Positions 27,480 through 39,209 of a DNA stretch of 64,000 bases are shown piece after piece. The DNA is taken from contig NZ_CP170554.1 of assembly GCF_042701255.1 (NCBI RefSeq), forward strand, positions 186,001 through 250,000, in the 5' to 3' direction. The stretch comes from Tahibacter sp042701255. GTDB lineage: Bacteria; Pseudomonadota; Gammaproteobacteria; Xanthomonadales; Rhodanobacteraceae. The position numbers and the translations under genes were made by a program. Position 1 is the stretch's first letter. Each line of letters starts with the position of its first letter. Under the pieces are notes generated by a model. The model was not told the origin of the DNA. It was given only the letters and a program-made list of their open reading frames with translations, and did not search any database.

Positions 27480-30068
27480 TCACTGTCCGGCGCGCACCAG
27501 GCGGACGGCATGCGCGGAATCGCGTTGTCGAAAGGCGACATCCACGGGTTGCAAGCGGACGTACCAGGCGAAGTTGGATACCCCGGCCTGGGGTGTGCCT
27601 GACCAGAAGTACGCCGGCACCGTGTTGGGAAAGAAGCCGGGATCGATCGCCGGGCGACGACCGAAATCCATGAGGCCTTCCAGCTCCTTGATGGTGGGCA
27701 TGCGCCAGTCGCTGTGGCCGCACAGGCCTGCCGCATTTACGTCCGCAACGTATTTCTCGGTATCGCAGCGGCCTGCGGTGGCGCAAACACCCCCGTCGGG
27801 GCTGCCGTCGTTGCCGTCCGGGCTGCCGGTCTGGAACCAGCTGTAGGTGTGGTCCTTGTCGCGCAGGTCGTTGCCGTCGGTCTTGACCTCCCAGATCTGG
27901 CCGGAGACGTTGTCCCGGGTGCAGGCCCAGTCGTTGGCGCCGGTGCCCAGGGCGGGGTCGCCGGGGCAGGCGCCCTGGCCCGCGGCCTCGCCGCTGTTGC
28001 AGACCTTGGTGTAGTCGAAGCCGTTGGCCACGCCGTTGCTCGGGCTGCTCGCGCCCTGCTTGATCAGCGTGCCGGCGGCAGCGGCGGCGTCGCGGCCGTG
28101 GAAGCAGTCCTGCCCGGCGGGATCGGCCGGGCTGCAGCCGCTGGAATCGTTGCCGCTGCTGCTGCGGCTGAAAGCGATGCCGGTGTCGTCGAGCGGCATC
28201 TCGTCGGTCAGGATGGTGCCGATAGCCTCGCCATCGCCCACGGTCGCGCCGGCGACATTGCTCACCCGCACGCGCAGCGTTTCGTCCGGTTCGACCCGCG
28301 TGTCGCCGTTGACGGTGACGGCGAAGCTGGCGCTGCTCGCGCCCTGCGCGATGGTCTGCCCGGTGAGCGCGCGGGCGAGGTAGTCGTCCGGCGCGGTGGC
28401 GCTGCCGTCGGCCGTCGCGATGTCGAAGCTGACGCCGCCGGCCAGCGCCGGCTTGTCCAGCGACACGGTGAAGGTCAGTGTGGTGGTGCCGGAGTCGCCT
28501 TCCGTCACCGTCGCGTCGGCGATGCTCAGCGCCGGCAGCAGGTTGAGTTCGTAGGTCTCGGAGCGGGGAACGTTGCTGCTGTCGCGGCCGGCGGCGATGA
28601 CGACCCGGTCGATGGTGGTGTCGAAGGCGATGCCGGCCCATGACGCCAGCGCCGGCATCGGCGTCAGGATCTGCAGCTCGCGCCAGCGATTGGCCGCGGC
28701 GTCGTATTCCCAGGTTTCGTTGTAGTAGACGCTGCAGCACCTCGCCCCGCCCTGCATGACGTAGCGGCGGCGCAGCGGGTCGTAGGTCAACGCCGCATCG
28801 CGTCGCCCGGTCGGCCGATCCGGTGCGAAGGCCGGGCTGCCGGGGTCGCTGCCGGGGTCGCGCAATTGCCAGCGCTCGCCCTCGGCCTCGTCCGGCTTGA
28901 ACAGCCAGACATCGTTGTAATGCGGGCCGGCGGTCGCGGTCCGGGCCCCGCCGAACAGCAGGTAGGCGTCGAGATCCGGATCGTAGACCAGGCGATGGCC
29001 TTCCCGCCCGGCCGGCACGTTGCTGCCGGTTCCCGCATCCAGCAGTTCCCAGGTGTTGTCGGCGAGCCGGAACGCCCAGGTCTGATTCGTGGGTTGGCCG
29101 GTGGCGTTGCGTCCACCGAAGAACACGAACCGGTTGCGCACCGGATCGTAGAGCGCACCGCCCGTGAGGTAGAAGCGCGCGCCGGGGTGAGGGGTTCCGC
29201 TGCCGTCATTGAGCTGAGTCCAGCCGCTGCCCGGCGTGTAGCGCCAAAGATCGGCCAGAGCGCTCGGGCCGGGACCGAGCCCACCGTACACGTAGAAGCT
29301 GCCGTTGCCGGCGGCGCTGCCGAAGGCGCGGCGAGGCGCGGGAAGGTTCGTGCCGGCATCGACGGCGGCCCAGCCGGTGCCGGGCTGGTATCGATAGAGA
29401 TCGTTGTTGAACGGATTGCCCGAGGAACCGTTGCCGCCGAACAGCAGCGTCTGCCGGCTGACGGGATCGTGCTCCATGCCAAGATCTGACCGCGCACTCG
29501 GGGTCCCGCTGCCGATCAGCGTCCAGTGGGCCTGCGTGCGTGGCGGCAGGACCGCATCGAGCGTGTCGCTGTCGGTGGCGCTGTCGTTACCGGGGTTGGG
29601 GTCGGTGATGCCGGCCGGCGGAGCGATGCTGGCGGTATTGACCAAGGTGCCGGTCGCTCCGGCGCCGATCAGGCAGGTGGCGTGGAAGGTGGCTGACGCG
29701 GCGACAGGCAAGTTGATCGCCGCCGCGATGTCGCCCGTTCCGCTGCCGGGGCAGCTGGCGCCGGCGGACGCGATGCATATCCAGCTGCAGTTGCCGAGTG
29801 CTGCCGGAAAACTGTCGGTGACGGTCGCACCCGTAACTGCGACCGGTCCGGCGTTGCGGGCGACGATGCGGTAGATCACCACCGAGCCGGGGGTTTCCGC
29901 GGCCGCTTCATCGGTGATCGTGATCGACAGATCCGTCTGGAACGGATTGCCGCCCAGCGCCATGCCGCTGGCCGCGGCAAGCATCACGGCGACGGTGCCG
30001 CGCGCGAGGCGTTGCCGCCAACCGGGGCGATGCGGGTCCTGCTTCCAGACGGGGTACTGCGCCGGCAT
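27480..30068 (-). CDS. Secreted DUF11/Kelch/Calx-beta/DUF1566 protein
   Basis: This 862-residue protein has a signal peptide after a long basic n-region (RGTVAVMLAAASGMALGG). A DUF11 domain follows at about residues 45-170 (ITDEAAAETPGSVVIYRIVA, NPGNDSATDSDT). Galactose-oxidase-like Kelch blades span about 180-520 (LLFGGNGSSG, FYVYGGLGPG, FVFFGGRNATG, YLLFGGARTA). A Calx-beta domain lies at about 525-640 (EGDSGTTTLTFTVSLDKP, ATAPDDYLA) and a DUF1566 domain at the end (WRMPTIKELEGLMDFGRR, FWSGTPQ, AHAVRLVRAG). The last domain matches that of the next gene, 171 bases downstream, so the two are likely paralogous in part and co-expressed. Function is unknown; the domain set fits a cell-surface binding protein. 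GGAG lies 9 bases before ATG 30068. Confidence 0.88.
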   Translation of the reverse strand: MPAQYPVWKQDPHRPGWRQRLARGTVAVMLAAASGMALGGNPFQTDLSITITDEAAAETPGSVVIYRIVARNAGPVAVTGATVTDSFPAALGNCSWICIASAGASCPGSGTGDIAAAINLPVAASATFHATCLIGAGATGTLVNTASIAPPAGITDPNPGNDSATDSDTLDAVLPPRTQAHWTLIGSGTPSARSDLGMEHDPVSRQTLLFGGNGSSGNPFNNDLYRYQPGTGWAAVDAGTNLPAPRRAFGSAAGNGSFYVYGGLGPGPSALADLWRYTPGSGWTQLNDGSGTPHPGARFYLTGGALYDPVRNRFVFFGGRNATGQPTNQTWAFRLADNTWELLDAGTGSNVPAGREGHRLVYDPDLDAYLLFGGARTATAGPHYNDVWLFKPDEAEGERWQLRDPGSDPGSPAFAPDRPTGRRDAALTYDPLRRRYVMQGGARCCSVYYNETWEYDAAANRWRELQILTPMPALASWAGIAFDTTIDRVVIAAGRDSSNVPRSETYELNLLPALSIADATVTEGDSGTTTLTFTVSLDKPALAGGVSFDIATADGSATAPDDYLARALTGQTIAQGASSASFAVTVNGDTRVEPDETLRVRVSNVAGATVGDGEAIGTILTDEMPLDDTGIAFSRSSSGNDSSGCSPADPAGQDCFHGRDAAAAAGTLIKQGASSPSNGVANGFDYTKVCNSGEAAGQGACPGDPALGTGANDWACTRDNVSGQIWEVKTDGNDLRDKDHTYSWFQTGSPDGNDGSPDGGVCATAGRCDTEKYVADVNAAGLCGHSDWRMPTIKELEGLMDFGRRPAIDPGFFPNTVPAYFWSGTPQAGVSNFAWYVRLQPVDVAFRQRDSAHAVRLVRAGQ

Positions 30069-30304
30069 GCGGTGGCTCCATGACAGTCGGGAGGGGCGCA
30101 GCCATGGACGTCGAACGATGACGTCCGCCGCGCTCCGGAATCGTTCGGCATGGTGGAACCGGCCGCTGCAGCAGCGGTATCAGCGAGGTTGCGCGCGGCT
30201 ATCACGCAGGTTGCATCGGCGGGACGCCGCCTGGAAAACGTGCGGATAGCCGTTGCCGGCGGCGTGCGCAACGCCGGTCCGCGGCGCGCGACCGCGGTGG
30301 CCGA

Positions 30305-33300
30305 TCAGGCAATCTCGGTCGCGCGGGTGCCGCGGCTTTGCCCGGGCGTGCGTCCGTAGTGCTCGCGATAGCACTTGGTGAAGTAGGCGACGCTGCTGAA
30401 GCCGACCGCATAGGCGATCTCGCTGATTGGCCCGGCGTCGGCCTGCAGCAGCTCGGTCGCGCGTTCGAGGCGCAGCGCGCGGATCAGGTCGCTGGGGGCA
30501 AGGCCGGTCGCCTCGCGCACCCGGCGGAACAGGTGGCTGCGATCCTGGTTCATGGCCTCGGCCAGCGCGGCGACCTTGAAGGTCTCGTCGGCCATGTGCG
30601 AACGGATCGTGGCCAGCAGGCGCTCCCGATAGCCGCCGGCGTCGCCGTCGGCTGCGGCCCCATCGGCGGCTGCGGCGCCGGGCGTCTGCGCCTCGGGCTG
30701 ATGCGGTTCCGCGAGTGCCGGGAGCGGCGCCGCCGCAAAGCGCTCGCGCAGGCGGCGCCGCTGGGCGATCAGGTTGTCGACCCGGACGCGCAGTTCGTCG
30801 CTGTCGAAGGGTTTGGTCAGGTAGTCGTCGGCGGTGGCGCGCAGGCCTTCGAGCCGGTTGTCCAGGCCGGCGCGTGCGGTCAGCAGGATGATCGGCAGCC
30901 AGTCGATCTCGGGGTCGCCGCGCACCTGCGCGCACAGGCCGTAGCCGTCCAGCCGCGGCATGCTGATGTCGGCGACGATCAGGTCGGGCAGGCATTCGCG
31001 TGCCAGCGCCAGGGCTGACAGGCCGTCCTCCGCTTCCAGCACGCGATAGCGCGGTTCGAGTTGTCGCCGCACGTAGGCGCGGATGTCGGCGTGGTCGTCG
31101 ACCATCAGCACCGTGGTCCGGTCCAGCGCGTTGTCGTGGTCGTAGGCGGTGTCGTGCCCGTCCTGGGAAGCGCCTGCGGTTGGCGGTGCGGCAACGGGCG
31201 CCGGTTCGTCGTGCGGGTCGCCGCCGACGCGGGGCTGCGTGCACAGCGGCAGGAACACGCTGAAGCGGGTGCCGATGCCTGGCGCGCTGTCGACCTCGAG
31301 ATGCCCTTCGTGCAGCCGCGTCAGGTCGTGCGCGAGGGCAAGGCCGATGCCGGTGCCGGGCTGCAGGCGTGAGCCGGAATCGTCGCTGTGATGGAAGCGC
31401 TCGAACACATGCGGCAGATGCTCGGCAGGAATGCCCGAGCCGGTATCCGCCACGTCGACACGCGCGCTGCCGTCGGCATCGAGGTCCAGCGACAGGGTGA
31501 CGCGGCCGCCGGCCGGCGTGAACTTGAATGCGTTCGACAGCAGGTTGTCGACGATCTTGCCGGCATGTCGCAGGTCGAGCTGCACCCACACCGGCGAGGT
31601 CGGTGCCGTGAAATCGAAGGCGATACCGCGCGTGGCGGCCAGCTCGCGAAAACGTTCGGCACTGCGGCGCAGCAGCGCGACGAGATCCTCCGCACGCCGC
31701 TCCAGCGGCAGCTTGCCGGCTTCGAGCCTGGCCAGATCGAGCAGCTGATTGGTGAGGTCGAGCAGGATCTCGCTGTTGCGGATGGCGCTGTCGATGGCGG
31801 GTGTCGTCGTACTCGCCGTGCGCCGCACGTCGCGCAGCGGTCCGAGGATCAGGGTCAGCGGCGTGCGCAGCTCGTGCGCGAGGTCGTCGAAGAAGCGCGA
31901 CTTCTGCTGATCGAGTTCGCGCAACTGTTCTGCCTGCCCGGCGATCACCTGCGCCTGCTGTTCGGCGGCTTCCTTGCGCTGCGCCAGTTCGTGCGTGCGA
32001 AGGGCGACCTGCTCGATCAACGCGCGGCGCTGCCGCTGCAGCCAGCCGACCCGCGCACGATAGACGAGCCAGGCCAGCGCGAGCGCCGCCAGCAACAAGG
32101 TCACGCGGAACAGCGCCGTCTCGTGAAAATAGGGCTGCACCCGCACCGTGAGGCTGGCGGTCTGCTCGCCCCAGTCGCCTCCGGCCCAGGCCTGCACCTC
32201 GAACGGGTAGTCGCCCGGCGGCACCTTGGTATAGAACGCGCTGCGCCGCACGCCGGACTCGACCCACCCGGAATCGAAACCGCGCAGCCGGTAGCGGAAG
32301 CGCACCTGCCGGGCATCCAGCTGCTGCAGTTCGTTGAAGTCGACGCGGAAGCTGCGCGCGTCCGCCGCCAGTTCGAGCAGCGGCTGCGCATGCCAGCGCC
32401 GATCGCCGCTGACGACCGCATCGATGGCAGGGCGTACCTGTCGCGCAAGGCGTCGCGGATCGGGATCGACCACGGCTACGCCGTCCTGGGTCGCGAACCA
32501 CAGCCGCCCGTCGGCGGCACGCAGCGCGGTGGACTGGGCGCCGCCGTTGGCTTCGCGATTGCGCAGGCCGGACGACTCGGCGTAGGACTCGACCTGCACG
32601 CGCAACGGCGCGTCCTGCGCCGGCCGGCCGCCCTGCAGCCCGTCGGCCAGCGCTTCCAGCGCCTGCCGGCGGACGCGGAAGATGCCCTGGTTGGTGCTCA
32701 TCCACCACCAGCCGTGGCCGTCGTCGACGATCTGGTGGATGCCGTCGCTGAGCAGGCCATGGGCGGCGCGCACCGACACCGTGGCGGGTCGCGCCGGATC
32801 GGCGGTCAGCCGCAGGCGCGATATCCCGCGATCTTCCGAAGCGATCCACACCTCCTGCGCATCGACCACGCGGATATCACGGACGAAATCGCTGAGCGCG
32901 CCGTCGCTGGCGTCGTAGCGGTGCGTCTCTTCGCCCGCCACCCGGGTCACGCCGCAGCGCTGGGTGGCCAGCCACAGCGCGCCATCCGGTGCCTCGCGTA
33001 TGCCGCGGATCTCGCATCCCGCCAACGCGTCGCTGACCGGATGGCGCTGCCAGTCGCCGCCGCGTGTGCGGCGATGCAGACCGTGTTCGCCACCGGCCCA
33101 GAGCACGCCTTCACGATCCACCGTCAGCGCCTTGACCCGGCTGCCGCCGCTTTGCGGCGGCACTTGCGGCTGGAAGCGGCCCTGACTGTCACGGCGGAAC
33201 AGACCGGCCTCGCGGGTCGCCACCCACAGCGCGCCGTCGGCATCGCTGGCGATGGCCTGGATGTTGTCGTCGAGCAGGCCCTGCGCGCTGCCGAATACGT

Positions 33301-34570
33301 CGATGCGCCCGTCCTGGTAGCGGTTGAGTCCACCGCGCTGGGTGCCGATCCAGAGCGCGCCGGCGGCGTCCTGATGCAGCGGATAGACCTCACGCGCGGA
33401 GAGCCCCTCCGGGAGGCCGACAACGCTGAACGGTACGGGGCGCAGGCGATGCAGGCCGGCGCCGACGCTGGCCAGCCAGAGCGTCCCGTCGGCATCGGGC
33501 AGCGCGTGGACGATGCGCGTTGCCACCGGGTCGCCCAGCCTCCACAGCACGTCGCTGCCGCGCATGACCGCCGAGGCGCTGACCCGCAGCGGCGAACCGG
33601 CGCGGGCAAGCAGCGCCTGTGCCGGCGAGCGCCGGGTGTCGGCAGTGTCCAGCGCCTGCAACTGGCCGTCGCGCAGTCGCAACGGGCCGCTCTCGGTGCC
33701 GACCAGCAGGCTGCCGTCGGCCTCGCCTTGCAGACTCTGTACGTCGCCCTGCCAGGGCTGCCCGGCCTGGGCGAAGCGATGGACGCCGTCGTGATCGATG
33801 CGCGCCAGACCTTCGGATCCGCCGACCCAGACGACGCCCCGCGCATCCCGGGTGAGCGCGGCCAAGGTGCCGATCGGCAGCTGCGCGGGCGTCGCCAGCG
33901 GTTGCAGTGCGTCGTCACGCCAGGCCCACACGCCGCCGTCTGCGCTTCCAATCAGGCGCTGCTGTGCAGCGTCGAGGTACAGCGCAGCGACATGCAGCGT
34001 CGCCAGCGGCCCCGCTGTTTCGGCGACGATGCGCGTGCCCTCCAGGCGGCCGAGGCCGGGCCAGAGGTTGATCCAGATCTGCCCATCCGGCGACTGCCAT
34101 TCGCGCGTCGGAACGACGGTGGGAATGCTGGCAAGCACCTCGCTGGTTTCGCTGGCCGGGTCGAACAGCTGCACCACGCCGGCCTCGCTGTCGAGCAGCA
34201 GCCGGCCATCGGCACTTTCCAGAACATTGGTCAGACGGCCGTGGCGGAAACCGGGGGTGTTGCCGCTGTGGTAGGTACGGAAGCCGGCACCATCGAAGCG
34301 AACGAGGCCATCCAGGGTCGCCAGCCAGAGATAGCCGTCGCGGGAGCGCGCGACCCGGGTGATGGAGTTGACCGGCAGGCCGTCGTGGATCGTCCACGAC
34401 TCGTGCACGTAAGCCGGCAGCGTGGCCGCGACCGAGCCGAGCCAGGGCAGGCCAATCAGCAGCAGCGCAAGGAGGCAGCGCACGACGTCGACCACGCCGT
34501 CACCGCCGGCAGGCGACGGCGATCGGTGTCGGCTCGCCGCTGGCGAATGCGCCGTCCGGGACACGCTCAC
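30305..34570 (-). CDS. Hybrid two-component system: propeller sensor, histidine kinase, receiver and AraC output
   Basis: All parts of a phosphorelay sit in this 1421-residue chain. After a membrane segment come two-component regulator propeller repeats (DGYLWLATLDGLVRFDG, GVLWAGGEHGLHRR) and a Y_Y_Y domain (FRYRLRGFDSGW). A second membrane segment follows (LLLAALALAWLVYRA). The HisKA motif DDLAHELRTPLTLILGPL has His899; the ATPase part shows DTGSGIPAEHLPHVFERF and GIGLALAH. A receiver follows with Asp1201 (LIVADISMPRLDGYG) and Lys in YLTKPFD, and an AraC helix-turn-helix ends the protein (VGFSSVAYFTKCYREHYGRTP). This is the HTCS layout best known from Bacteroidetes glycan-use loci. The start is a GTG at 34570; another GTG 25 codons inside, just before the signal-like segment, is also possible. 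It likely senses a periplasmic ligand and may drive the adjacent surface-protein genes. Confidence 0.93.
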   Translation of the reverse strand: MSVSRTAHSPAASRHRSPSPAGGDGVVDVVRCLLALLLIGLPWLGSVAATLPAYVHESWTIHDGLPVNSITRVARSRDGYLWLATLDGLVRFDGAGFRTYHSGNTPGFRHGRLTNVLESADGRLLLDSEAGVVQLFDPASETSEVLASIPTVVPTREWQSPDGQIWINLWPGLGRLEGTRIVAETAGPLATLHVAALYLDAAQQRLIGSADGGVWAWRDDALQPLATPAQLPIGTLAALTRDARGVVWVGGSEGLARIDHDGVHRFAQAGQPWQGDVQSLQGEADGSLLVGTESGPLRLRDGQLQALDTADTRRSPAQALLARAGSPLRVSASAVMRGSDVLWRLGDPVATRIVHALPDADGTLWLASVGAGLHRLRPVPFSVVGLPEGLSAREVYPLHQDAAGALWIGTQRGGLNRYQDGRIDVFGSAQGLLDDNIQAIASDADGALWVATREAGLFRRDSQGRFQPQVPPQSGGSRVKALTVDREGVLWAGGEHGLHRRTRGGDWQRHPVSDALAGCEIRGIREAPDGALWLATQRCGVTRVAGEETHRYDASDGALSDFVRDIRVVDAQEVWIASEDRGISRLRLTADPARPATVSVRAAHGLLSDGIHQIVDDGHGWWWMSTNQGIFRVRRQALEALADGLQGGRPAQDAPLRVQVESYAESSGLRNREANGGAQSTALRAADGRLWFATQDGVAVVDPDPRRLARQVRPAIDAVVSGDRRWHAQPLLELAADARSFRVDFNELQQLDARQVRFRYRLRGFDSGWVESGVRRSAFYTKVPPGDYPFEVQAWAGGDWGEQTASLTVRVQPYFHETALFRVTLLLAALALAWLVYRARVGWLQRQRRALIEQVALRTHELAQRKEAAEQQAQVIAGQAEQLRELDQQKSRFFDDLAHELRTPLTLILGPLRDVRRTASTTTPAIDSAIRNSEILLDLTNQLLDLARLEAGKLPLERRAEDLVALLRRSAERFRELAATRGIAFDFTAPTSPVWVQLDLRHAGKIVDNLLSNAFKFTPAGGRVTLSLDLDADGSARVDVADTGSGIPAEHLPHVFERFHHSDDSGSRLQPGTGIGLALAHDLTRLHEGHLEVDSAPGIGTRFSVFLPLCTQPRVGGDPHDEPAPVAAPPTAGASQDGHDTAYDHDNALDRTTVLMVDDHADIRAYVRRQLEPRYRVLEAEDGLSALALARECLPDLIVADISMPRLDGYGLCAQVRGDPEIDWLPIILLTARAGLDNRLEGLRATADDYLTKPFDSDELRVRVDNLIAQRRRLRERFAAAPLPALAEPHQPEAQTPGAAAADGAAADGDAGGYRERLLATIRSHMADETFKVAALAEAMNQDRSHLFRRVREATGLAPSDLIRALRLERATELLQADAGPISEIAYAVGFSSVAYFTKCYREHYGRTPGQSRGTRATEIA

Positions 34571-35095
34571 CGCCGAGCCGGCGAAGCCCGCAGCACGGTG
34601 CCGAAACCGGCAGCGACGGCGGAACGAAAGAGATCGCGAAACAGGCTGCGACAGGTCGGCTCGGTCATGGCCGCATTGTGGCGGTAACGGGGTGATGCGG
34701 ACAGCCGCGATGGCCGTTGACGCCGATGCCGCCCACAGACCACGCGACGGCGCCGGGCGACGACAGGACTACGCCAGGACTACGCCCCGAGCAGGAGCCG
34801 CAGGGCCTGGAACCTCCGCACGCTGCACATCGACAACGGTTCCGGCCTGGCCCGCCCTGATGCGCCATCGGGCTGGCCCCACCGGAACAGGTGCTGCGGC
34901 ACCTGAGAGGCGACAACGAGTGGAACGTCTTCGCGTCCCGCTGGGTTTGAATCTCGCGGTGTATTCTTCGACGCGTTCCGGGCGCATCGAAGATGGGCGG
35001 ATGCGGCTCAGTGCTACATTCCGCCCCCTGCAGCACCCGACCCAGCGCTGCCGCGCCATCGATCTGCAAACCCCCTCAATTTCGTTTGTTTCGCC
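34571..35095. other. Divergent intergenic region between the hybrid kinase and dusA
   Basis: These 525 bases separate two divergently transcribed genes and should hold both promoters. No coding frame with family features was found. An 11-bp unit AGGACTACGCC is repeated twice back to back at 34765-34786. The segment from about 34985 to 35090 is less GC-rich and includes TTTGTTTCG just before the dusA start. I see no convincing -35/-10 pair. Confidence 0.5.
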
Positions 35096-36098
<1,003 letters not shown>

Positions 36099-36121
<23 letters not shown>

Positions 36122-39100
36122 GCGCACGCTGGCCGCCTTCGCGCTGATCGCCGCGGCGACGGCGATGGCGGCGCCGCCGCGCGTCGACGGCCCCGAGCCG
36201 CTGCGGCGCGAAACGATGGAATGGACCGCGCTGCGCCGCTACAGCACCGCCGACGGTCTGCCGCAGAACACGATCAACGCGCTGGCGCAGGATCGCGCCG
36301 GCTTCGTCTACGCCGGCACCGAGGACGGCCTGGCCCAGTTCGACGGACGCCACTGGGCGCGCATCGCGCTGCCCGAGCGCGACGGCATACGGCCCTACGT
36401 GACCCAGCTCGCCGCCACCGACGACGGCTCGCTGTGGATCGGCAGCGACAGCGTCGGCCTCTGGCATCGCGACGACGACGGCCGGCTCGCGCCGGTCTCC
36501 GGCATTCCACCTGAGCTCGCGCTCGAGGCGCTGCAGGCGCGCGATGCGAGCAGCGTCTACGCAGGCACCGCGCGCGGCGTCTATCGCTGCGACGTGAAGG
36601 GCTGCGCGGCCATCGCTGCCACGACGCAGCTCGAAGTCGCCGTGCTGCTGGCCGGCGAAGGTCCGGCCGGACCGGCGCTGTGGATAGGCACGAACGAAGC
36701 CGGTCTGTTCCGCCTCGACGATCCGGACGGCCGCGCCGTACTCGCCGACTGGCATCTGGGCAAGTCCGACGGCCTGCCCAACGATGCGGTGCGCGGCCTC
36801 GCGTTCTGGGGCGGTCCCGACAATCACGATCTCTGGATCGGTACCGGCCGCGGGCTCGCACGGCTCACGCGCGACGCGCTGATCGCCTACGACGCGACGA
36901 CCGGATTTCCCGAAGGCACGGCCGCGCCCTTGCTGCCGAGTTTCGAGCGCGACGGCCGCCCCGTGCTGCGCGTCGCGCTGTCGCGCGCCGGTCTGGCCGA
37001 GATCGGCGAGGACGGCCGCGCGCATCTCGTCACGCGCACCGAGGGCCTGCCCGAAGACGGCGTGCGCAGCCTGCTCGAAACCGGCGACGATCCGCGGCAT
37101 CGCGTGCTCTGGCTCGGTACGACGTCGTCGGGCGTCGCGCGGCGCGAACCCGGCCGCTGGGCTTCGCTGGACGAACGCCACGGCCTGCCGCATCGCGTCG
37201 TGTTCGGCGTCGGCCAGGCGCGATTTCCCGACGGTGTGGAATCGCCGTGGATAGGCACGGTCGAGGGACCGGCGCGCTGGATCGGCGGCGCCTGGCAGCG
37301 CTTCCTGCCGATGCCGTACGCGCACAGCAAGGTGTTCGCGATGCAGCGCGACGGCGCGACCTTGTGGCTGGCCACCGATCAGGGCCTGATCGGCCTGCAG
37401 CGCGGCGGCCTCACGCACTACAGCGCCGACAACAGCGGGCTGCCGGGACTGACCGTGCTCGACGTCGCCGCGCAGGACACGGAGCAGGGCCATCTGCTCT
37501 GGATCGCGACGCGGCACGGCCTGGCGCGTCTGCAGGGCGACACCATCCACGACGAACGGCTGCCGCTGGCCGACGGTTCGCCGACCGTGCGCAAGCTGCT
37601 GCTCGCACCGGCCACCGACGCGCGCGAACGCCTCTGGGCCGCGACGGCGGCCGGACTGGCCTGGCGTGACGAACGCGGCTGGCAGACCGTGCCCGAGGAC
37701 TGCCTGCCGAGCAACGAATTGCTGGACATGCAGCTGCAGCGCGAACCCGGCGGCCGCAGCGCGCTGTGGGTCGCGAGCCGCGCCGGCATCGCGCGCATCG
37801 ATCTCGGCGGTACGCTGCGCTGCGTGCCGCTGCCGCCGCATGCGCGGCCGGCCGGACAGATCTATCAGCAGGCCATCGACCAGAGCGGGCGGCTCTACGT
37901 GTTCGGCTCCGACGGTGTGGCGCGCTACCGTTTCGTCGATCCGTATGCGGCGCAGCTCGAACTCGCCGACGTCACGCATTTCGGCATCGAGGACGGCCTG
38001 CCCGGTCTCGAATTCAACCGCGCGAGTTATGTCGACGAGCTCGGCCGCGTCTGGGCCGGCGGCGTCGACGGCCTCGCGCTGTACGACCCGGCGCAGGAAT
38101 CGGCCGCGGGCGCGGCCTCGCCGCTGCGCCTGCGCCAGGCCGCGACCGAACGCGGCACGCCGCTGAAACCCGGCACCGTGCTCGCCGCCGGCGACGACAG
38201 CGTGCGCGCCGAAGTCGCGCTGCTGGCCTACGAGCGGCCGCAGCAGATCCGCTATCACGCCGAGCTGCTCGGCCTCGGCGACCATCGGCCCGACTGGAGC
38301 AGCGGCGCGTATTTCCAGTTCAGCCGCCTGCCGCCCGGCGACTACACCCTGCGACTGCGTGCGCGCGACGCGTATGCGGTCGAAGCGCAGCCGATCGAAA
38401 TTCCGTTCCGCCTGCGCGCGCCCTGGTGGCAGACGCCGGCCGCACTGAGCGGTTTCGGTCTCGCACTGCTCGCGCTCGGCGTGCTGGCCGGACGCTGGCG
38501 CAGCGCCGCGCTCGCACGCCGCGCGCGCTGGCTGCAGCAGGAAGTTTCCACGCGTACCTCCGAGCTGGCCGACGCCAACCGCCGGCTCGAACACGCGTCA
38601 CTGACCGATCCGCTGACCGGCCTGTGGAACCGGCGCCATTTCGCGCTGGAAATGCCGGCCGAATGCGCACGCGCATTGCGCCGCTGCGAGAACGGCGACC
38701 GCGACGGCGTGCTCGGCCTGCTGCTGATCGACTGCGACCACTTCAAGCAGATCAACGACCGCCACGGCCACGCCGTCGGCGACGCGGTGCTCGTGGAGAT
38801 CGCCGCGCGGCTGCGCCTGCAGGCCCGCGACGGCGATCTGCTCGCGCGCTGGGGCGGCGAGGAATTCCTGCTCGTGCTGCGCGATGCCGGACGCAGCGGC
38901 CTCGACGCGGCCGCCGAACGCGTGCTGACCTGCATCGCCGAGCGGCCGTTCGTGTTCGCGGTCGAGCCGCTGCAGGTGACCTGTTCGATCGGTGTCTGCG
39001 CCTACCCGTTCGCGGCGGACGCGCCGGCCGCGGCCAGCCTCGACGACTGCCTGCGCCACGCCGACGCCGCGCTGTACGAAGCCAAGCGCCGCGGCCGCAA

Positions 39101-39167
39101 TCGCGCCGTCGTCGCCGAAACCGGCACACAAGTCGTCGCCGACTGGCATGAAATCCGCCGCCTTTGA
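36099..39167 (+). CDS. Diguanylate cyclase with two-component-type propeller and Y_Y_Y sensor
   Basis: The 1022-residue product has a signal or anchor segment (TLAAFALIAAATAMAAPP), many propeller blades (YSTADGLPQNTINALAQDRA, GFVYAGTEDGLAQFDG, LWIATRHGLARL) and a Y_Y_Y-like domain (YHAELLGLGDHRPDWS). A transmembrane helix follows (LSGFGLALLALGVLAG), then a short coiled coil and a GGDEF domain. The active site is GGEEF at about 919-923, and RDGD stands five residues before it, matching the RxxD product-inhibition site. The gene should therefore encode an active, feedback-regulated c-di-GMP synthase that reads a periplasmic signal. It lacks HisKA and receiver domains. The start ATG 36099 lies inside the end of dusA. 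Confidence 0.93.
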
Positions 39168-39172
39168 TCGGC

Positions 39173-39200
39173 GATTCCCGATTCCCCATTCCCGATTCCC
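39173..39200. repeat. Four tandem GATTCCC heptamers
   Basis: GATTCCC occurs as four back-to-back 7-mers; the third has C for the first G. The array fills most of the 42-base gap between the diguanylate cyclase and the amidinohydrolase genes. Short arrays of this type are common between genes in xanthomonads, as I recall. No clear ribosome-binding site remains for the next gene. Confidence 0.7.
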
Positions 39201-39209
39201 GGCTCTCAA

